Source: Ichthyophonus hoferi (taxonomy: Eukaryota > Opisthokonta > Ichthyosporea > Ichthyophonida > Ichthyophonidae). Taken from it: a stretch of 15,061 nucleotides of DNA. Of the stretch, positions 1 to 8,405 are shown one piece after another. The notes under the pieces are model-generated. The model searched no databases. It was not told the DNA's origin and was given only the letters and a program-made list of their open reading frames with translations. Each line of letters opens with the position of its first letter. Positions within the stretch are counted from its first letter, which is position 1. The stretch spans positions 1 to 15,061 of the forward strand of contig NAOQ01001051.1 in the NCBI GenBank assembly GCA_002751075.1. Reading direction: 5' to 3'. The position numbers were made by a program, and so were the translations under genes.

Positions 1-97
1 CATACATACACATACATACATACATACATACATACATACACATACATACACATACATACATACATACATACACATACATACATACATACACATATAT
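1..97. repeat. (ACAT)n microsatellite in transporter intron 6
   Basis: Nearly perfect ACAT/CATA units with a few ACACAT interruptions, starting at the window edge and ending just inside the donor of exon 6. It lies within the intron that leaves the window. Confidence 0.95.
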
Positions 98-103
98 ACA
101 TAC

Positions 104-227
104 CTCCATCCATGTCCCCTCTCCTAATATTCTTTCTCCCTCTACACATTTTGTAATAGTCCTTAATTCTGTAGCTATCTCGTCCTCGTATCGCACCCTA
201 TGTAGGCACATACGAGCTTCATCGTAC
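104..227 (-). CDS. Transporter exon 6: central cytosolic loop
   Basis: Encodes residues 333-373 (YDEARMCLHRVR... to EGTWME). This is the helical, charged loop between TM6 and TM7 that follows PESPRWL in sugar porters. Acceptor is CCAATACAG before 227; donor is GTATGT at 103, phase 0. The phase-2 end of exon 5 is completed by the single leading base. The next exon lies beyond the left edge. Confidence 0.85.
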
Positions 228-3200
228 CTGTATTGGTTGCATGTATGTATGTATGTATGTATGTATGTATGTATGTATGTATGTATGTATGTATGTATAG
301 TACAGTATAAGAATATGTTACTCGCAGCGTATTACGTATTCCATATAACATCTATGATATCCATGCCTGCAATAATCTACTCGTAACAACATACACACCG
401 CTATCGCCTACCAAACATATCAACTACAACTATAATCCTGTATACTACAAGCCTACCTCTCCACGTGTACAAGCCAGCGGGGACTATCAGGTAAAAGCGA
501 CATACTAAGTGCCATAATTATAGCTATGATAATATTACCACCGTAGGCAAAGCGCCACCCTCCGCTCCAGTGTCTAAGGCCTATGTTAAGAGAGGCTGCA
601 AGCAGGAAGAGAGGGAGAGGGAGATGGAGAGGGAGAGGGAGAGGGAGAAGGAGAGTATTTGTTTAGACACAAGATTAAAGGTGGGACTATAGTGGTAGAT
701 GTATGGAGATACTATATAATGGAATATAACGTAGTATAATATAATATAGCATAGCAATATAAATATAATATACTATCCTGTCTTATCCTCCACCATTATC
801 TCCAAGGTAATAGCTACAATATAAGACCCCATTAGTATTTATATTCTATACATACTCCCTACACACTATATACACTATACATACTATATAAACTATACAC
901 TACATACTATATATACTCTATACTATACATACTGTCTACCATATACACTACATATTATGCACTATACACAATACATATACATGTACACTACAAATACGGT
1001 ATATACATACAATACTATTGGTCCTACCTGCCATCACAATACCAAAGGTCACACCTAACTGTTGTAAGGTAACAATCATGCCTCTGACGTTGTCTGGGGC
1101 CATTTCTGATTGGTACATTGTCACGACATTACTAAGGACACCTATAGCAAATCCACCTACCACGCGGCCTATATACATCATTTTTATTCCAGTACTGGCA
1201 GCCTGTAGTTGGGTATGTATGTGTGCATCGTCAGCTTTAATTTTAATTTTAACAGACCAATTATATGTTCTCTTCTTTAATTTGTAACAAGGTGTTTGTG
1301 CTACTAATCACCGTTTCTACTTCAAATCACTCTTACAGGTTCACCACAAACCCTTTTTTACTGCTAATGCATACATACATACATACATACATACAAGCAT
1401 ATATATATACATCCCTATACATACATACATGCATACATGCATATATACATACATACCTACATATATACATACATACATACATCATATATACATGTATATC
1501 TGCATCCTAATAGATATAATAGCCTGCGATTAAATACACCACACATGGTTACTATTAGGTTGAAGTGATTGGATATGTTATATTATAATGTCATTCCACT
1601 ACAGTATTGAAAAGTAATTTACATTTCCAATACGCCAATCAGAATGATCACTAGGTATTTATTTATTTAACAGCTTATATCAATCACATCAATGGGTTAA
1701 AATTCTAACTTCCTATAAACCAATAACAATTAACTCCACGTAATTAATTAACAACAGGTAGATTAATCATATTGAAAATTACGTTTCACTTCCAAGATAA
1801 CCATAAGAAAGAACACTGCACAATTAATTAATTGATTGATGAACAGCATATTAGACCACACATATCAACGGGTTAAAACCAAAATAAAACACTCACCTGT
1901 AGACCAGCTCCAACACAAAACAGCAAAGTATTAATAATTATAGTCCTCTTTCTACCGAAATAATCAGCGAACGAACCACTCGGCAACGCGCCAAAAAAAC
2001 ATCCAATAGAAAAGAGGGAAGTGATCCAACCCTGTTCATTGGCTACTATATTGGGAGTCATATCCCAGGCATCAGGATCACAATGGTTATAAGTCACGCC
2101 ATTGTAAGTAGTATTGATAGCAAGGCAATCTAATTCGCGGTAGAGGCAGCCGTATCGCATACAATACTCCAATGGTTTGCGAGTAGTAGCATTTAAAGGA
2201 CCAATGACAGGGTTACAGCATACATTAGGCGGCCAACCAAATTTCTCGCGAAAGCTTGGCATTAAAAAGGTTCCTCCTGAACCTATTGGATAAAGATCAT
2301 ATGGGTAAATTAGTATAATTGACAATAATTGGTATAATTAGTATACATAGTCTTGGTTTACTAATTAAATGTTATATGTATATATGTATATATGTATGTG
2401 TATATATGTGTATATACCTTAATATAGATGAATCTATATGTCTATATACCTTACTATATGTGCGTGCATACATACATGTAACACACCTCCGATATCAAAC
2501 CCAAACAGCAATCCCCCCATGGCCGCAATCAGGGCAACTACATATATGAAGGGACGAGCTGGTCTCTTGGGATCGAGAGTTACCGGCTTCATTGATGCGT
2601 GGAGCCTTTCTGTATCCTCGTGGCTGTCCGAATGGAAATCATTGTGGGGCTATTTTAGGTTGAGCATATGATATTAGACCAATGAAAACGGATGGTGAAA
2701 TGGATTGGATTAGATTAGAAAGAGGTATGTATTTATGTATGTATATATATGAGATCATAATGATATATTATATTACATTATATTACATTATGGAACCGTT
2801 GTTGAGCTATATAGGTGAGTATGATATTAGACAAATGAAAAAGGAGAAATATTGTATTAGACTGGAAGTGAGTATGTATGTATGAATATATGCAAAAAAG
2901 AAAATACATTCTACCGTGAAGAGTATAGTATAGTATAATTTACATTGTTATAGGGTAATATAACGTATTTTTCTATATTGTATAATATAATGTATTATCG
3001 TGTGGTATATGTAATATAATAATAATACAATCATTACCAATTCTTATATGAATGGCCTCTTATAGGTACGAGCGCCAATAATATACTATATTATAGTATA
3101 GCATAGCACAATATAATACAATATAATACAGATTCTGATAGTATTGGATCATATATAATCCGTGTTGGAATAATAATTGAGATAGAAGCGTTCCTGAAGT

Positions 3201-3593
3201 TTATTTTCGTTTAAAAGGAGAGGAAAAACCAAATTATGGGGCGTTTTAACGTATCTCTTTCCGTACACGGAGTGCAAATATGCACAGGCATATTTATTAT
3301 TATTATATAAACAAGTCCGTAGAACTTGTCTTCGCCAGAATACAATGCAACAATAAAAAACACTACAATAAAATACAACATAATATAGAACAATACAATA
3401 CAATATAATAATATATTACTATAATATGACCAGAGCACCCAAATACATAGTAAAAACATACCATCATCATACTAGATGGCTCCTTGTCTTTTCCATTATC
3501 GCCGCCAGGGGAATGACTCCTATCTCCCTGCAAATGCAGCATTGGATTCCTCGTGTTGAGGCCTTCCTTTTTCAGTTCTTCGTTAGTATGCAT
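104..3593 (-). CDS. MFS sugar (hexose-type) transporter, 5' part, six exons, runs off the left edge
   Basis: Predicted plasma-membrane or organelle-membrane carrier moving a sugar or related polyol, probably by facilitated diffusion or proton symport; the substrate cannot be read from this half. Exons in transcript order are 3593-3462, 2649-2487, 2282-1897, 1202-1028, 595-457 and 227-104. Every junction has GT and AG, and the phases (0,1,0,1,2,0) match, giving 1119 nt or 373 codons. Visible signatures: TM1 about residues 78-98 ending GLLFGFDIG; loop 2-3 with DYFGRKR (206-211); TM4 with GR (239-240); QSEMAPDNVRG (258-268); QQLG in TM5 (274-277); GGWRFAYG (297-304); LPDSPRWL (320-327), where D replaces the usual E of PESPR. 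Sugar porters usually have 12 TM and about 500-550 residues, so TM7-12 lie outside the window. Start choice: first ATG after an in-frame upstream stop. Odd: a roughly 75-residue first outer loop with six Cys. Family is secure; substrate and organism are not. Confidence 0.93.
239..297. repeat. (ATGT)n microsatellite in transporter intron 5
   Basis: About 14 perfect ATGT units, in opposite strand sense to the ACAT array at 1-97, placed about 11 bases upstream (in transcript sense) of the exon 6 acceptor. The two arrays flank exon 6 as an inverted pair of complementary simple repeats. Confidence 0.95.
457..595 (-). CDS. Transporter exon 5: TM6 and PESPR-type motif
   Basis: Encodes residues 287-331 with split codons at both ends. 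It contains GGWRFAYGGN, then TM6 (about 305-320), then LPDSPRWLVHVE, which starts the cytosolic central loop. Acceptor is TTGCAG before 595, preceded by a very long pyrimidine tract; donor is GTAGGC at 456, phase 2. It is short enough to be missed by simple ORF searches, but the motif match is strong. Confidence 0.92.
596..655 (-). promoter_or_regulatory. Exon 5 acceptor with polypyrimidine tract built from a (GGGAGA)n microsatellite
   Basis: On the plus strand 604-655 is an imperfect purine microsatellite of GGGAGA units. On the transcribed minus strand it reads as about 50 bases of CTCTCC repeats, followed within 8 bases by the acceptor GCTTGCAG of exon 5. The microsatellite therefore serves, at least by position, as the splicing pyrimidine tract. 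Confidence 0.7.
680..1012. repeat. Degenerate TATA/CTATACATA-rich simple sequence in intron 4
   Basis: Intron 4 (596-1027) away from its splice sites consists of TATAATATA runs (about 700-780) and imperfect ACTATACATACTATATA units (about 845-1010). No coding or RNA feature is seen in it. Confidence 0.6.
1028..1202 (-). CDS. Transporter exon 4: TM4 and TM5
   Basis: Encodes residues 228-285 plus one base of residue 286. It holds the TM4 signature IGRVVGGFAIG, the cytosolic loop 4-5 signature SEMAPDNVRG and the TM5 start TLQQLGVTFGI, all typical of sugar porters. Acceptor is ACTACAG before 1202. Donor is GTAGGA at 1027, phase 1, with CCAAT a few bases into the intron. The ATG near the start of TM4 is internal to this exon and is not a gene start. 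Confidence 0.93.
1203..1896 (-). other. Transporter intron 3 with ACAT microsatellite
   Basis: 694-base GT-AG intron. It contains an interrupted ACAT/CATA array at about 1368-1495 and an AT-rich stretch with several CCAAT/ATTGG pentamers and TTAATTAATT runs at 1550-1830. No gene-like content is apparent on either strand. Confidence 0.8.
1897..2282 (-). CDS. Transporter exon 3: long Cys-rich outer loop, TM2, TM3
   Basis: Encodes residues 100-227. After MPSFREKFGW comes an extended extracellular loop (about 105-180) with six Cys (120, 121, 139, 144, 151, 166) and two N-glycosylation sequons (N129-A-T, N155-T-T). TM2 (about 183-203) contains SIGCFFGALPSG, loop 2-3 contains DYFGRKR, and TM3 starts near 212. 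Acceptor is CCAATAG before 2282; donor is GTGAGT at 1896, phase 0. Confidence 0.93.
2283..2486 (-). other. Transporter intron 2
   Basis: 204-base intron with a TATATG/TGTATA microsatellite at about 2373-2420. The acceptor side carries CCAATAG. Phase 1 on both sides. Confidence 0.85.
2487..2649 (-). CDS. Transporter exon 2: end of N-tail and TM1
   Basis: Encodes residues 45-98 plus one base of Gly99. The first 30 residues continue the polar tail; residues 78-98 form TM1 and end in the family motif GGLLFGFDIG. Acceptor is AAAATAG before 2649; donor is GTGTGT at 2486, phase 1. Joining to exon 3 gives FDIGGSGGTFLMPSF, the expected TM1 exit of the family. Confidence 0.88.
2650..3461 (-). other. 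Transporter intron 1 carrying a dispersed repeat
   Basis: 812-base GT-AG intron, AT-rich with ATAATATAA-type runs at about 2920-3130 and 3340-3420. A repeat copy (3185-3345) sits inside it. Open frames in this intron are membrane-like only because of AT-rich composition and are not treated as genes. Confidence 0.75.
3185..3345 (-). repeat. Dispersed repeat copy in intron 1, homologous to 9797-9950
   Basis: Shares blocks with 9797-9950: a CGTTCCTG start, a GGAGTGCAAATATGC-like block against GAGTGCAGGTATGC, TTTATTATTA, and GAACTTGTCTT against GGACTTGTCTT near the far end, in the same order and spacing. By-eye identity is roughly two thirds. The second copy lies in the centre of a convergent pair of broken coding stretches, so this intronic copy is probably a piece of the same multi-copy element. 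No target-site duplication was recognised. Confidence 0.65.
3462..3593 (-). CDS. Transporter exon 1: start codon and cytoplasmic N-terminal tail
   Basis: Encodes residues 1-44, a hydrophilic tail rich in His, Ser, Gly and charged residues, with no membrane segment or signal peptide, as expected for the cytosolic N-terminus of a sugar porter. The ATG is the first after an in-frame stop 12 bases upstream. The exon ends in three Met codons followed by a consensus donor GTATGT at 3461, phase 0, which matches the phase of exon 2. Confidence 0.75.
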
Positions 3594-3644
3594 GCAATTA
3601 GTTTATGTATAGCTACCGTAGAAACTGGGTAATTAACTAACAAT

Positions 3645-3750
3645 AATAGGAAGAATAATGATAATGATAATAATAAGAACAATAATATAATAATAAATAG
3701 TAAGAACAACAATAATAATAACAATAATAATCGAAATATTAATAATAATA
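3645..3750. repeat. AAT/AAC trinucleotide-rich tract upstream of the transporter start
   Basis: Imperfect AATAAT/AACAAT units on the plus strand; on the transporter strand this is a TTATTATTG-rich tract about 50-160 bases before the start codon, in the likely 5' UTR or promoter. No TATA box or other core element could be fixed. The stretch 3751-4200 beyond it holds only AT-rich sequence. Confidence 0.7.
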
Positions 3751-4216
3751 CTTGCAACGGCCAATTAATAATGATCATATCTTATATTATATAGCTCCAT
3801 AGAATTTGCTTACTTATATATACACCAATACACGATACTATTTTATTATTAAGAGGTTTTTTTCATTGGCGAATATGCTTCTGATATGTGAATGTGAACT
3901 AATTTTTAAATATATATACATTCTTTTGTTTGCTATAGTTCTATTCTGCACTGGTTTTTTTACATATTATACACACATGTATATAATACAATCAAAATTG
4001 ATCTATATAATCAATAACTACATATTTGAAACCTATTTTATTTCGTCGGGTATACAATAATGCAATATAACATATTACAGTCTCATATATTAATTATACT
4101 CGTCAATAAAAATACTATTGGGAAGACATAAGAATGGCATGATGCCAGAATGCAATAATAATCCATGAAATAATAAATTCATAATTATGATTTTACCTTA
4201 ATTATTGAAGACAGTC

Positions 4217-4308
4217 TCAACTAGATATAACCAAAATGACGTCTGGTGGCTTCTGTACGGGTGCCTTTAAAAGCTGAACTTGTGCAGGTCTTTTATTAAT
4301 TAATGACA
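4217..4308 (-). other. Weak candidate terminal exon, minus strand
   Basis: After TTTCCAG an open frame of 29 codons runs to a stop at 4217-4219 with coding-like composition (KRPAQVQLLKAPVQKPPD). Its required phase matches a donor at 4596 that ends the next candidate upstream. Such short open stretches are expected by chance in DNA of this composition, so this is only a candidate. Confidence 0.2.
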
Positions 4309-4596
4309 CTGGAAACTATATATAATGCTGATTATTATCAACTAAGTACAATAACTCTAAATGTTGAAAGATAGGCTAGTCGAGAATTGAAACGGTAATG
4401 AAAGAAATGTACATTTATGTGCATATAGAAAAATGAAAATGTTGTGAACATAAAGAAATATAAACAATAGTAATTTTATGGTCAGATATACACGGGCTAT
4501 AATAACCAAACACTCCAACTATACAAAGAACAAACATAAATATAAACTAAGATGCTAATGTAGGTTGCAGTCTCTTGTTATCCACGTTATCCTTAC

Positions 4597-4654
4597 ACGA
4601 AGTGGCTCGAAGAACATTGAAAAGAGGGAATTCTGAATCCACACAAGCGATATA
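4597..4654 (-). other. Weak candidate exon, minus strand, upstream of 4217-4308
   Basis: Open stretch (YIACVDSEFPLFNVLRATS) between a TTGAG acceptor-like site and a GTAAGG donor, phase 1, in a local GC-richer island. If not spliced the frame continues to a stop at 4547-4549. No family recognised; support is composition and phase only. Confidence 0.2.
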
Positions 4655-4659
4655 CTCAA

Positions 4660-6095
4660 TAACCAAATGTAATTAATATAATATGCTTACAATTAAAATG
4701 ATATAGCTATAGATATCGCTATACAGCTAGTTTATATGTTAATACTATGAACAGAACTTCGTAATGCTATTACTGTCTGGTTTACATATTAGTGTACCTA
4801 TAGTACGGGATAGAGTGCCAGTGCTCTTTAGAATGTATAGCGAATTGAATTAGGGCAGATATTTATGAAATTCTATAAAATATTATTTAGAATATTATTA
4901 ACATTAAATTTCTACTTTTCTACTTTTTTTTTCTACAGTGGCTTCAAGGGTAATAATTTATAGTTTTTTCTGTTGAATTTTATGAATAATTGCAATAATT
5001 GTTGTTTTTGCAACCATAACAATGTAACAGGCATTATAAAACTGTTATTTTATAATACTCCATTTTCACCAATGAAATTATATTTTAAACTTGGAGTTTA
5101 CTGAGAATTGGAAATAGTCTTATCCAATTTTTTATATCGATCATGTTATTAGATCGATCATTAATGTGACTCATCTGAAGTCGTATAATACCAACCAATC
5201 CCTGTGCGAATGGTAAGTTTCATGCTCATAGTGATTGATCGATTACATTTACTAGCCCACCCGCCCACTAGTCATTTTCGTATTAATAATGTGACTTTTA
5301 ATCTATTCCACTAACAAACACGCTTTTTAGGGGAATAGAATTCATTTTTGTGTTTACATTCCGTAGACTTTGCAAATCTCTTGGGTCTCAAACTGCTGTC
5401 TAACAAAGCCTCATTAAAATCCAGTCATCTCTCTGGGCGTTTCCAGAAAATTGTTTACACACACACGCGGTTGGTAAATTCAATTACCTATTGGATTAAT
5501 TGTAATTCTTAGTGTATATATATAATCGAAGCAATCTATCATTCACACATACGCACCCAACTCACTTGCACCCATTATAATTGGTAGATTGTGTTTTTTA
5601 AGAGCATTGGTTATCAAATAAATCTCATTGGTGAAAAATATGTATATAAATTTAACATATATATTCCTATTGGATTTTTATCAGGTATCAATCTGATTCT
5701 CATAGGTTTATAGTTTTTCTTTAGTTTTTTTTTACCAATAAACTTCATCTATTAGATTTGCTTTTTCTTGAGGGAATGTGAGAATATAGCATTTTAATAA
5801 CTTAAAGCATCAGGTGATAAAATTGTAACTACACTAATTTTCTTTTTGCATTAGTTACTTTAGTATATATATATATATTATAATTAAATTTTAATATTTT
5901 TAAAGCATTTAAATAGATGACAAAGATCACATTGTTTTTTGTTTATTTTTATGGGCCTATAGGGTAACAACAATCATTTGGTATGCTATCCAATAGACAT
6001 CCTGGTAAGTTTGCAGTACAATGCACAGTTGTAGAAAGGAACACTCAAAGCGATTGATCAAGTTAGCTGAAGTTGAGTGTGAGCACTCCCCACCT
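4660..6095. other. AT-rich interval without a supported gene
   Basis: Contains several ATTGG/CCAAT pentamers and one GC-richer island (5330-5475) with an open plus-strand stretch (VDFANLLGLKLLSNKASLK) that ends before a possible donor near 5475. That island is too short to call. Nothing else recognisable was seen. Confidence 0.5.
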
Positions 6096-6097
6096 CT

Positions 6098-6230
6098 GGC
6101 ATTGACTGCTTCACTTTTGATCAATTATCTTAATGGCATTTAACATCAATAGATTGCGCTAACTCTTTTTCCAGACTAAATATGTAATAATAATGGCTAA
6201 TAATACTAAATGATTATGGCTATATTGATA
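6098..6230 (+). repeat. Dispersed repeat R1, copy c
   Basis: Aligns with the distal part of R1 copy b: GGCATTTAACAT against GTCATTTAACAT, TAGATTGCGCTAA against TAGATTGCACTAA, and TATGTAATAATAATGG against TATGCAATAATAATTG, in order. Diverged and lacking the first third of the unit. No coding capacity. Confidence 0.6.
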
Positions 6231-6281
6231 TTTGCACCTGATCCTCTCGGCTCAATCAGCTGATTGTATCTGAAGGCCAAT

Positions 6282-6420
6282 TCTTTATCATGTAAAGATC
6301 TCTCCCTTTTTATGGGTCGGTTGTATCTGTTTCTAGTCGGTAATAGTGTTGAAGTTGGGGTCTAAGTATGTTGGGTTCTCTTGTTCGTACTTTCTGTGAA
6401 GTCGACAGAAAACGATGCTC
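6282..6420 (+). repeat. Dispersed repeat R3, copy 1
   Basis: Pairs with 8262-8405 in the same orientation. Shared blocks include GTTGTATCTGTTTC against GTTGTCTCTGTTTC, GTGGGGTCTAA-type sequence, GTTCTCTTGTTCGTA against GTTCTTCTACGTGTA, and AATTCTTTA at the left side. By-eye identity is near two thirds. Confidence 0.6.
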
Positions 6421-6462
6421 TGTCTTCGTTGGCGGTTCCAGGCGTATCTGGAATGTAAGCTA

Positions 6463-6842
6463 TATCGGAATGTTTAACCTTTAATAGAAAAAATTGTGAT
6501 GTACTATCTATTAATAATAGAATGCACTTACTAAATTTGCTATTTGCTCTTGACGCTCCGATGTGATAGGTATTGGTATTATGCTATTGGAAATCGTAGT
6601 GAATAATGCGTGCGTAAATTTCCGATAAAAATAATGGCCTCGACGCTATATCGGGATGCCTTTCCTTTAATAGAAAAGATTGTGATGCACTAATTTTACT
6701 TTTAATAATAAAATGCATTTACTCCATTTTCTATTTACTCTTGGTGCTCCGATGTCGTGGTATCACATGATGCGATTGGAAATCGTAGTGAATAAGGAAC
6801 GTGATTGCAATTTTCCAATCAGAATTAATGGCTCCAACACTA
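6463..6842 (+). repeat. Tandem duplication of a ~186-192 bp unit
   Basis: Unit A about 6463-6648 and unit B about 6649-6842 align end to end. Both run TATCGG(A/G)ATG, CCTTTAATAGAAAA, ATTGTGATG, GCTCCGATGT, then the 18-base GATTGGAAATCGTAGTGAAT-like block, then AATGGC(C/T)(T/C)C. A third partial start may follow at 6843. By-eye identity is about three quarters. Confidence 0.75.
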
Positions 6843-6928
6843 TTTAAAATGCCTAAATTAATTAAATAATCCTGTTTTAACAAGAATGAACTGTAAAAGT
6901 GCAGTGAAAGCTTTGGTTGTAATAGTAA

Positions 6929-7135
6929 ATGTTTGTGTTGCTACAAAGAGTATTATTTACTAAGTGTTCAATAATAATACAACTATTCAAGATCCTGGAA
7001 ATCCCGATCCCGTGGGAATACGTCTTTATGTTGCACCAACCACCGGCGCCGACCTCGCGGCATAACCCAACAAAATCCCTGAAGTTGAATTTTATTGGAA
7101 ATAAAAGAGTAACTGGGCTCTATCTGGTAGGCTAA
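6929..7135 (+). other. GC-rich island with possible exon
   Basis: Positions about 6988-7075 are clearly richer in G+C (CCACCGGCGCCGACCTCG) than the surrounding DNA. One plus-strand frame reads ILEIPIPWEYVFMLHQPPAP and stays open to 7132, with an acceptor-like TTCAAG before it and a GTAGGC donor-like site near 7128. No family recognised. It may be an exon, a gene remnant or a non-coding RNA stem. Confidence 0.25.
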
Positions 7136-7560
7136 AATTCTATTTAGTTACTCCTCAAGCTCACGTTGTTGATTGACAAATATAGAAGCCTATAGCTTCC
7201 TGCCTGAAAATGTGTTGTATGTAGAGTAACTCTAATCTAAATGTGGATGTGCATATGGCTAAAGTAATGTTACTATCAGAAGAAGTAACACTAGACTCAA
7301 CCTTGTTGGTCTACTAATAAAGAATCTGGATTATCTAATTAATCTTATTTAACATCTATATACATGATATGAAAAACACGGAGAACATAAATTTATTTCC
7401 AGGTCATTCTTCTTATATGTATCATCATGACTATACATTTCTTTCTCAGCTCAGTTCATTTCATATAGTCTAAATATGTCGTTAAATAAATCAAATAAAT
7501 CTGATTACTAGGCTAAAATAAAAACATGGCTAACCAATGCGCTATCTGGACGGCGCAGCA
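7136..7560. other. AT-rich interval, nothing recognised
   Basis: No coding, RNA or repeat feature stands out between the GC-rich island and R1 copy a. Confidence 0.5.
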
Positions 7561-7727
7561 TGATCTGAAATGGCCTATAATATAGTCGCAGGATCTATAC
7601 CAGCTGGTTCAATTTTGACATTATCTTGGAATACCGTTTAACACCTATATATTGCCCTAGCTATTTTCCAAGGCTATATATATAAAACTAATTGTTAATA
7701 ATATTAAATATTTATAGCTATATAAAG
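7561..7727 (+). repeat. Dispersed repeat R1, copy a
   Basis: Starts TGATCTGAAATGG and ends TATAGCTATATAAAG. It is collinear with copy b at 10661-10815, sharing TATAGT(C/T)GCAGGATCT and GCTGGTTC. Short, AT-rich, non-coding, and present at least three times within 5 kb, so SINE- or MITE-like, but no terminal inverted repeat or A/B box could be confirmed. Confidence 0.65.
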
Positions 7728-7889
7728 TACTTATACTTATCAAGCACTCCTGTTCCAATGGTATCCTAATTAGGCATAGTGTTGTATTCAACTACCAGGT
7801 CTAAATGAAGTATTGTGAATACTTGAATTTAGGTGTATATAATGACAGATTTGATATAATTAATCCAATGCTAGGTTTAATATACTGTA

Positions 7890-8060
7890 AAATATTATAA
7901 AATATAATGAAATGATAAAAAATAAAATGCAATAAAATGAAATAAAATGCAATAAAATAAAACAAAGTAAAAGAGCAAAATAACATAAAATAACAAAATA
8001 AAATAAAACAGTACAGTAAGTATAGGATAATTTAGTAAAATAAAATAGTACTGTATTACA
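7890..8060. repeat. A-rich degenerate minisatellite
   Basis: Imperfect tandem AATAAAATG/CAATAAAATG and AAATAACA units, almost free of C and G. It produces Phe/Tyr/Leu-rich open frames on the minus strand that are composition artefacts. Confidence 0.8.
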
Positions 8061-8261
8061 TAATGTAGTAAAATAAGATATTGAATACTATAATATACCA
8101 TTTATCGCCGAATTACTACATAAAATTATGCACTGCTATTTGATAGTAACTGATGACACTGGGTTTGTAGTGATGTAAGAATTTAATAATACCTTCCTTT
8201 ATATTATATTGTAATTTATATTTTGTCTTCTATTAACACCTGAGTAATGATAAGTGAAGAC

Positions 8262-8405
8262 TAATTCTTTACCCAAAGTTTGGAGCTTGCCAATCTCCAA
8301 GTCCGTTGTCTCTGTTTCATAGTTGGTGACAGTCTTGATAGTGGGGTCTAAATATTTGTGTGTTCTTCTACGTGTATTTTCTCTAGAGTTGGCAGAACGT
8401 GAAGC
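8262..8405 (+). repeat. Dispersed repeat R3, copy 2
   Basis: Second member of the R3 pair, collinear with 6282-6420 over its whole length. No coding frame is maintained between the copies, so this is a non-coding or long-decayed element. Confidence 0.6.

Noticed and set aside
1-97. Telomeric or CRISPR-like array
   Set aside because: Unit is a plain tetranucleotide ACAT without unique spacers or a G-rich telomere motif; similar arrays occur within introns throughout the window.
948-1181. A separate small gene starting at the ATG within TM4
   Set aside because: The ATG is internal to transporter exon 4; the exon begins at 1202 and ends at 1028 with matching phases on both sides.
1265-1510. 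Plus-strand Thr/Tyr/Ile/His-rich frame
   Set aside because: It is the translation of an ACAT microsatellite inside transporter intron 3.
3149-3459. Hydrophobic minus-strand frames in transporter intron 1
   Set aside because: They lie between a consensus donor and acceptor of the transporter and consist of ATA/TAT-rich sequence plus a dispersed repeat.
7600-7620. tRNA-like B box (GGTTCAATTTT) in R1, suggesting a tRNA-derived SINE
   Set aside because: It lacks the closing CC, and no convincing A box or cloverleaf arms were found; the other copies do not preserve it.
7801-8101. Phe/Tyr/Leu-rich minus-strand frames resembling membrane proteins
   Set aside because: They arise from an A-rich degenerate minisatellite lacking stop codons on one strand; no motif or splice support.
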